Positions 40,199 through 44,633 of a stretch of DNA of 44,633 nucleotides are shown piece after piece. Every line of letters starts with the position of its first letter. Positions within the stretch are counted from its first letter, which is position 1. The stretch covers positions 1 to 44,633 of the forward strand of contig JASBTC010000453.1 in assembly GCA_030148625.1 (NCBI GenBank), in the 5' to 3' direction. Origin of the DNA: Sphingobium sp. Lineage in GTDB: Bacteria; Pseudomonadota; Alphaproteobacteria; Sphingomonadales; Sphingomonadaceae. The notes below the pieces were generated by a model. It ran no database searches and was not told where the DNA came from. It saw only the letters and a program-made list of their open reading frames with translations. The position numbers were made by a program, and so were the translations under genes.

Positions 40199-41574
40199 AC
40201 AGGTTGCCTGGGCAGGTTGGTCCGCGCGATGATTTCGGCACCGCGCTGCCGGGCATCGGCCATCAGTTTCTCCTCATCGATCCTTGTCGCTCGCCCGCCC
40301 TCGATCAAACGGACGCCGTCGATCCAGACGCTGTGCACCGGCCCCAGAGGCGCACACAGCGCCAGCTGGTAGACCGGATCGAAGATCGCGCTCCATTCCG
40401 GATTGTCGGTGTCGTGCAGGACCAGATCCGCCTTTTTGCCGGCTTCGAGCGATCCGATCATATCGGTCATCCCGAGCGCACGCGCGCCGTTCAACGTCGC
40501 CAGCTCCAATATGGTCGCGGGCCCGAAAATCGTGCGATCGACGCGCGCATCCCGGAACAGATGCGCCGTCAACCGGGCCGCGGCCAATATGCCGGTGGCC
40601 AATCCATCGGTTCCGAGGGCAACGTTGGCGCCGGCGGCAAGCATTTCGGGATAGAGGCCATGCTGCGAGATTCCGAAGCCGCCTTGAAGCGCCGCATGCG
40701 GGCAAAGGATCGCCTGGGTGCCGGTCTCGATCAGGATATCGAGTTCCGACTGGTCGATATCGGCGAGATGGGTGAGGCAGATATTGGGACCGAGCACGCC
40801 GATCGCCGCGAGATGCTCGAGGGGGCGGCGGCCATGCCTGGCCTGGAACCAGTCAGGGTCCGACGACCGCGCACTCATATGCGCGGACACGCGGATACCA
40901 TGCTGATCGGCCAGCGCCTTCGCCGCCTGCCAGACCTCGTCCGAATTCGTCGAATGCCCGACCAGAACCGGCCAGGCCGCAAGCATCGCGCCTTTGCTGT
41001 CGGGATAGCGCGCGACCTCGGATTCCAGGATCCGGATCGCATCGGCGGATTTTCTGGGCTGGTCCTCAGGATTGGATGCCCGCCCCTCCACCCATTCACC
41101 CACACGCCCACGGATGCCGGTCAGCGACAGGCCCTCCATGACCGCGTCGAGCTGACGCACCGTCCCTGCCTCGAGAAAACTGGTGGTGCCGCCCCGCATC
41201 ATGGCCAGCGCCGCGCATTGCGCCGAGATCGCTTCATCTTCGGCGGATTGCGCGCGAAAGATCGGGATCACCCAGCCGCCCATCACCTGCGATGGCGCTT
41301 CTCCCGGCCCGCCCCGTTTGAAACCGCGGGTCAGCGGATCACCAGTGATGTGGATATGCGCATCGACGAAACCCGGGGTCATGACGAAACCGCGCGCGTC
41401 CAATGTCTCCCTGGCGGCGACGGTGCGCGCCAGCGCTTCGCGCTTGCCGACCGCGACGATCCTGTCGTCCGCGATCGCCACCGCGCCGTCCTCCACCACA
41501 TGCCGTTCGGCGTTCATCGTGATGAGGGTGGCGCCCGAAATCAGCAGATCGGCGACAATCGGATCTTCAGCCAA
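40183..41574 (-). CDS. Amidohydrolase-superfamily deaminase/hydrolase (AtzA/TrzA/SsnA-like)
   Basis: A TTG at 41574 has a perfect GGAGGA ribosome site six bases upstream and gives 463 residues, the normal length; longer upstream reading frames lose homology. The metal-binding HxH is His73/His75 in GFVDAHIHITG. Further ligands are in VSAHMS, CLTHLAD and the catalytic Asp in ALGTDGLAT. This is the cytosine-deaminase/AtzA-TrzA group that removes amino or chloro groups from heterocycles. With AtzF and the flavin reductase downstream it suggests attack on a nitrogen heterocycle or amide-bearing ring. The substrate is unknown. Confidence 0.87.
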   Translation of the reverse strand: MAEDPIVADLLISGATLITMNAERHVVEDGAVAIADDRIVAVGKREALARTVAARETLDARGFVMTPGFVDAHIHITGDPLTRGFKRGGPGEAPSQVMGGWVIPIFRAQSAEDEAISAQCAALAMMRGGTTSFLEAGTVRQLDAVMEGLSLTGIRGRVGEWVEGRASNPEDQPRKSADAIRILESEVARYPDSKGAMLAAWPVLVGHSTNSDEVWQAAKALADQHGIRVSAHMSARSSDPDWFQARHGRRPLEHLAAIGVLGPNICLTHLADIDQSELDILIETGTQAILCPHAALQGGFGISQHGLYPEMLAAGANVALGTDGLATGILAAARLTAHLFRDARVDRTIFGPATILELATLNGARALGMTDMIGSLEAGKKADLVLHDTDNPEWSAIFDPVYQLALCAPLGPVHSVWIDGVRLIEGGRATRIDEEKLMADARQRGAEIIARTNLPRQPVWPIL

Positions 41575-41609
41575 GCACAGTCCTCCAACCAATATCTCTA
41601 CAAGCGCGA

Positions 41610-42461
41610 TCAGCCGAAGCGGAAGCCGGAGAGATGCGCCTCCATGGCGACATCGCTGAACACCCGCACACCCGGCGCATCGCCCGCGGCGCCGGCGGCG
41701 ACCATCAACGGCAACAGATGTTCTTCGCGCGGATGCGCATTTCGCGCGGCGGGCGCTTCCGCCCAATGCGCGAGCCCATGCCAGCGGGATTCCGCATCCT
41801 CGTCGCCGATCGTATCGGTCAGCCACCGGTCGAACGCTTCCGACGGCGCGGTCGCGGCCGGTGTCCGGAATGCGCGCATATTGTGATAGCTCATGCCGGA
41901 GCCGATAATGAGCACGCCTTCCTCGCGCAGCGCCTGAAGCGCCTGCCCCGCCTTCAGATGCGCCTCCGGATCGAGATCGCGCGTCAGCGAAAGCGGCACC
42001 ACCGGGATATCGGCATCCGGAAAGATCAGCAGCAAGGGGATGAAGATCCCATGATCGAAACCGCGCGACGGGCTCGTCTCGGCCGCAAGGCCGGCGCCCT
42101 GCAGCAGCTCGACGATGCGCGCCGCGACTTCGGGCGCGCCTGGTGCGGGATATTGCAGTTCGTAGGTATGGGGCGGGAAACCGGTATAGTCATAGATCAT
42201 CGCGGGGGCCGCGGCGGTCGACGCGGTGAACACCGCTTCCTCCCAATGGCCGGAAATGACGACGATCGCCTTGGGCTTCGCGGGCAGCGTGTCGGCAAGG
42301 CCGCGCAGCCATGCCGCCATCTTGTCCCAGGTGTCGGCCGGGCCGCCCATCTGCCGCCAGTCCATGAAAAAGCAGGGCCCGCCTCCGTGCGGAATGAACC
42401 ATGTCGGAAAGATCGTGTCCGTCACGGCGTCTTGCTGGCTGGGGGAAGCGGCTTTGGTCAT
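41610..42461 (-). CDS. LigB/DODA-type extradiol dioxygenase
   Basis: ATG 42461 is preceded by GAGGA and gives 283 residues. The catalytic LigB fold residues are visible: His25 in TWFIPHGGGPCFFMDW, His72 in VVISGHWEEAVF, and His in GFDHGIFIPLLLIFP. The HNMRAF and PREEHLLPLMVA blocks also match DOPA-dioxygenase-like (YgiD/DODA) proteins. These enzymes cut an aromatic ring next to a catechol using Fe(II) or act as ring-cleaving homologues. It is followed by the amidohydrolase after a 35-base gap on the same strand, so it probably belongs to that transcript. Confidence 0.87.
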   Translation of the reverse strand: MTKAASPSQQDAVTDTIFPTWFIPHGGGPCFFMDWRQMGGPADTWDKMAAWLRGLADTLPAKPKAIVVISGHWEEAVFTASTAAAPAMIYDYTGFPPHTYELQYPAPGAPEVAARIVELLQGAGLAAETSPSRGFDHGIFIPLLLIFPDADIPVVPLSLTRDLDPEAHLKAGQALQALREEGVLIIGSGMSYHNMRAFRTPAATAPSEAFDRWLTDTIGDEDAESRWHGLAHWAEAPAARNAHPREEHLLPLMVAAGAAGDAPGVRVFSDVAMEAHLSGFRFG

Positions 42462-42494
42462 GGGTCCTCGCGCGATGTCGACTGCGCTCGAACC

Positions 42495-42500
42495 ATATAA
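42495..42500 (-). promoter_or_regulatory. Candidate -10 box upstream of the extradiol dioxygenase gene
   Basis: The leftward strand reads TTATAT, about 33 bases before the ATG. The preceding 200 bases contain no gene. No clear -35 box with ideal spacing was found, so this is tentative. Confidence 0.25.
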
Positions 42501-42703
42501 GGCGCGACCGGAAAGTCTTGACCAGAGATGCGGCCAGACTTGGCCGATACTGTCGAAGCGGCCGGTTGCGCCCCTGATCCCGCTGCCGGATCCACATGGC
42601 GAAGCCGGCGATAGCAGCGAGTCATGAAGCGCAAATCGAGAGCGAAACCCACCAGCTTCGATGCGGCAAGCGGTTCGCACAAAACTAAAATTCCAAGCCG
42701 ATC

Positions 42704-43294
42704 TCAGGCCGACAGGATGGCGCGGATAATATGGCGGAATCTGTCCTGTTCATCGCCCTGAGGCAGACGGCGTGCAAGTTGCCCGACAACCGCTAGCGCG
42801 GCTTCGACATGCACTTTCGCCCCTTCCTGCGCCAATGTCGGCCGCGCCTGGCAAAGCAGGGTCGCCCATCGCATGACCAACCCTGCCCGTATCGCTTCGA
42901 GCCGCGCCTGATCGGCTTCGTCCATTTCCCGCAACGTGCCTTGCAACAGGCCGATCAATGTCCCCTCGCGCAAGGCGTGATCCGCCATCAGATCGGCCAT
43001 TGCGGCCACGACATCGCCATCGCCGATCGATGCGACCGACGCTTCCAGCGTCCTGATCGCCTCGGTCACAGCCGCCTCCAGCAAGGCGACGAGCAACTCG
43101 GTCTTGCGCTTGAAATAGCGATAAATGGCGGGCCCGCTGATGCCCGACGCCGTGGCGATCGCATCGATGCTCGCGGCGGCATAGCCGCGTTCCTGGAACA
43201 TCTGCGCAGCGGCCGACAGGATCATCTCCCGTCGCGCCTCCGGCGTCATCCGAGTTCTTCGCTTGATCGCGCCCGCCTCTGTCTCGCCACCCAC
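42704..43294 (-). CDS. TetR-family transcriptional regulator
   Basis: The 196-residue protein (GTG start at 43294) has the TetR N-terminal helix-turn-helix: REMILSAAAQMFQERGYAAA and IDAIATASGISGPAIYRYFK, then RKTELLVALLEAAV. The C-terminal ligand domain is helical and unrelated to a named subfamily by eye. It is divergent from the cytochrome P450 gene, 65 bases apart, with a palindrome between them, so it most likely represses that P450 and itself. An internal ATG at 43249 is a possible alternative start. Confidence 0.9.
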   Translation of the reverse strand: MGGETEAGAIKRRTRMTPEARREMILSAAAQMFQERGYAAASIDAIATASGISGPAIYRYFKRKTELLVALLEAAVTEAIRTLEASVASIGDGDVVAAMADLMADHALREGTLIGLLQGTLREMDEADQARLEAIRAGLVMRWATLLCQARPTLAQEGAKVHVEAALAVVGQLARRLPQGDEQDRFRHIIRAILSA

Positions 43295-43312
43295 CGATGC
43301 GCTCTAGCATCG
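43295..43312. promoter_or_regulatory. Inverted repeat just upstream of the TetR gene
   Basis: CGATGC and GCATCG form a perfect 6-base inverted repeat around a 6-base spacer, immediately before the TetR start codon. It may be part of the divergent promoter control or a chance GC-rich palindrome. Confidence 0.3.
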
Positions 43313-43330
43313 CTGCCTCCGGAATGCTAG

Positions 43331-43344
43331 TGAACGATCGTTAA
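43331..43344. promoter_or_regulatory. Palindromic TetR-type operator candidate
   Basis: TGAACGATCGTTAA contains the perfect 10-base palindrome AACGATCGTT, extended by an outer T/A pair with one mismatch between. It sits in the 65-base gap between the divergent TetR and P450 genes, just before the P450 ribosome site (AGGAG 43347-43351). That is a natural position for repression by TetR. Confidence 0.6.
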
Positions 43345-43359
43345 TTAGGAGACCAGACT

Positions 43360-44619
43360 ATGACTTCGCCCCTCGCTCGCCCGCTCGCGGACCCGGCATG
43401 TTTCGATCCGGATCGGTTCGCCAGCCATGGCTATCCGCATGATATCTGGACGAAGATGCGGGCCGAGCAGCCAGTGGCCTGGCATGACGACGGCGTGCGC
43501 GAGCCGTTCTGGGCGATCACCCGCTATGCGGACATCACCGCGATCGGGAAGGACAGCGACAATTTCATCAGCAGCCCCGGCGTCACGATCCTGCGCAAGG
43601 ACCAAATGGTTGCCGACAACACGCCGCGCGTGCCGCTGATGCTGACGATGGATCCGCCCGAGCATCACAAGAACCGCATGATCCTGCGCGAACGCTTCAA
43701 GCCCAGCGTGATGCGTGCGCTGGAAGAACATATCATCGCGCGCTGCGGCGAGATCGCCGACGACGTCGCCGCCGCCCGCGTCGCCGCGGCGCAGGGCGAC
43801 GACGTGATCGACTTTGTCGATGCGATCGCGATGCGGTTGCCGCTCGACGTCATCCTCGAACTGCTCGGCGTCCCCACCGACGATCGCGACCAGATGTATC
43901 TGTGGAGCAATGCCGTGATCGGCAGCGAGGACCCCGAATATGGCAGCGTCGAGCTGCCGCGCGAGGCGATCGTCGCCGCGCAGCAGGCGATGTTCGGCTA
44001 TTTCGCGCGCTTCATCGCAGAACGCAGGAAGGCGCCGCGCGAGGATCTGGTGAGCCTGCTGGTCGAGGCGCGGATCGACGGCACGCCGCTCAACGACATG
44101 GAGATACTGGGCTTCTGCTTCCTGCTCGCGATCGCGGGCAATGAGACGACGCGCAACGCGACCAGCGGCGCGATGCTGGCGCTGATCGAGCATCCCGAAG
44201 CGCGACATATTCTGACGCAGGATCTCTCGATCATGACCCCGGCGGTCGAGGAACTGCTGCGCTGGGTGACGCCGATCGTCTATATGGCGCGCACGGCGAC
44301 AACCGATATCGACATCGGCGGCCAGACGGTGCGGACGGGCGAGAAGGTCGTCCTGTTCTACCCCTCCGCCAATCGCGACGAGACCGTGTTCGAGAACCCC
44401 TTCTCGCTCGATTTCTCGCGGCGCCCGAACCGCCATCTCACCTTCGGCTTCGGTCGGCATAGCTGTTTGGGCAACGATCTCGCCCGCATCGAACTCCGCG
44501 CGGTGCTGAACGAGATCCTCACACGTTTTCCGGGAATCGAGCTTGCCGGACCGGTCAGCCGGCTGCGCTCCAACTTCGTCGGCGGCATCAAGCATATGCC
44601 CATCCGCCTGGAACCCTGA
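43360..44619 (+). CDS. Cytochrome P450 (bacterial class I, CYP-like)
   Basis: The 419-residue soluble P450 contains the I-helix oxygen-binding motif AGNETTRN (residues about 258-265), the ExxR pair in EELLRW, and the heme loop FGFGRHSCLGNDLAR with proximal Cys369. MTMDPPEHHKNRMILRERF is the typical C-helix area. AGGAG stands eight bases before the ATG. Bacterial P450s of this type need a ferredoxin and reductase, but none is encoded within the window. It could hydroxylate or dealkylate a terpenoid, steroid or aromatic ether. Its control by the divergent TetR protein is likely. Confidence 0.93.
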   Translation: MTSPLARPLADPACFDPDRFASHGYPHDIWTKMRAEQPVAWHDDGVREPFWAITRYADITAIGKDSDNFISSPGVTILRKDQMVADNTPRVPLMLTMDPPEHHKNRMILRERFKPSVMRALEEHIIARCGEIADDVAAARVAAAQGDDVIDFVDAIAMRLPLDVILELLGVPTDDRDQMYLWSNAVIGSEDPEYGSVELPREAIVAAQQAMFGYFARFIAERRKAPREDLVSLLVEARIDGTPLNDMEILGFCFLLAIAGNETTRNATSGAMLALIEHPEARHILTQDLSIMTPAVEELLRWVTPIVYMARTATTDIDIGGQTVRTGEKVVLFYPSANRDETVFENPFSLDFSRRPNRHLTFGFGRHSCLGNDLARIELRAVLNEILTRFPGIELAGPVSRLRSNFVGGIKHMPIRLEP

Positions 44620-44633
44620 GGGCTCGACAAACT

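Noticed and set aside
1..44633. tRNA, rRNA, CRISPR arrays and integration sites
   Set aside because: Scanning by eye found no cloverleaf-like sequence, no regularly spaced repeats and no direct-repeat attachment sites that would stand up. A covariance-model and repeat search would be needed to exclude small RNAs.

Overview
The window is high-GC DNA from an alphaproteobacterium, most likely a sphingomonad (Sphingomonadaceae: Sphingomonas, Sphingobium, Novosphingobium or Rhizorhabdus type). The basis is codon bias, a TonB-rich gene content and a catabolic gene set typical of that family; no rRNA or tRNA is present to place it more precisely. Coding density is high. Many long open frames on the strand opposite real genes are composition shadows and were left out.

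Region 1 (1-15.4 kb) is one surface/secretion locus in two divergent halves around an AraC-type regulator. The leftward half, in transcription order, encodes a TpsB/FhaC-type outer-membrane transporter, an ExbB fused to a periplasmic DUF2341-LamG-like region, ExbD, a TonB, a Porin_5-like porin, a small secreted protein and a very large filamentous-haemagglutinin-like TpsA exoprotein whose frame runs off the left edge. The rightward half is four tightly packed genes: a second TonB, a stand-alone STN-TonB_C protein, an ECF sigma factor and a FecR-type anti-sigma factor. The layout resembles the Pseudomonas aeruginosa Vre/PUMA3 cell-surface signalling system with its PdtA/PdtB two-partner secretion pair. 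This is the most interesting system in the window. At the extreme left, a fragment of a helix-turn-helix protein lies antisense to the apparent end of the exoprotein, suggesting a rearrangement junction.

Region 2 (15.5-24.9 kb) is a leftward catabolic operon: MFS transporter, TauD/TfdA dioxygenase, enolase-superfamily dehydratase/racemase, an SDR lacking the usual YxxxK, RraA-like aldolase, beta-propeller lactonase and uronate dehydrogenase. An AraC regulator and a lone Rieske oxygenase alpha subunit lie upstream. The core looks like oxidation of a sugar acid or similar polyhydroxy acid; the oxygenases may release it from a larger substrate.

Region 3 (25.1-44.6 kb) is a patchwork of small catabolic units, each with its own regulator. 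It holds a thiolase plus two-subunit CoA-transferase (a beta-ketoadipate-type lower pathway), a PAS-LuxR regulator, a TonB-dependent receptor, a VOC-cupin-HyuB-HyuA-IclR operon, and an HpcH/HpaI aldolase ending in a strong terminator. These are followed by an amidohydrolase-flavin reductase-allophanate hydrolase-VOC operon preceded by a LigB/DODA-type extradiol dioxygenase, and finally a TetR-cytochrome P450 divergent pair with an operator-like palindrome. Together these suggest uptake and breakdown of aromatic and nitrogen-containing heterocyclic compounds to ring-cleavage products, ammonia, CO2 and CoA thioesters. The substrate cannot be named from sequence alone.
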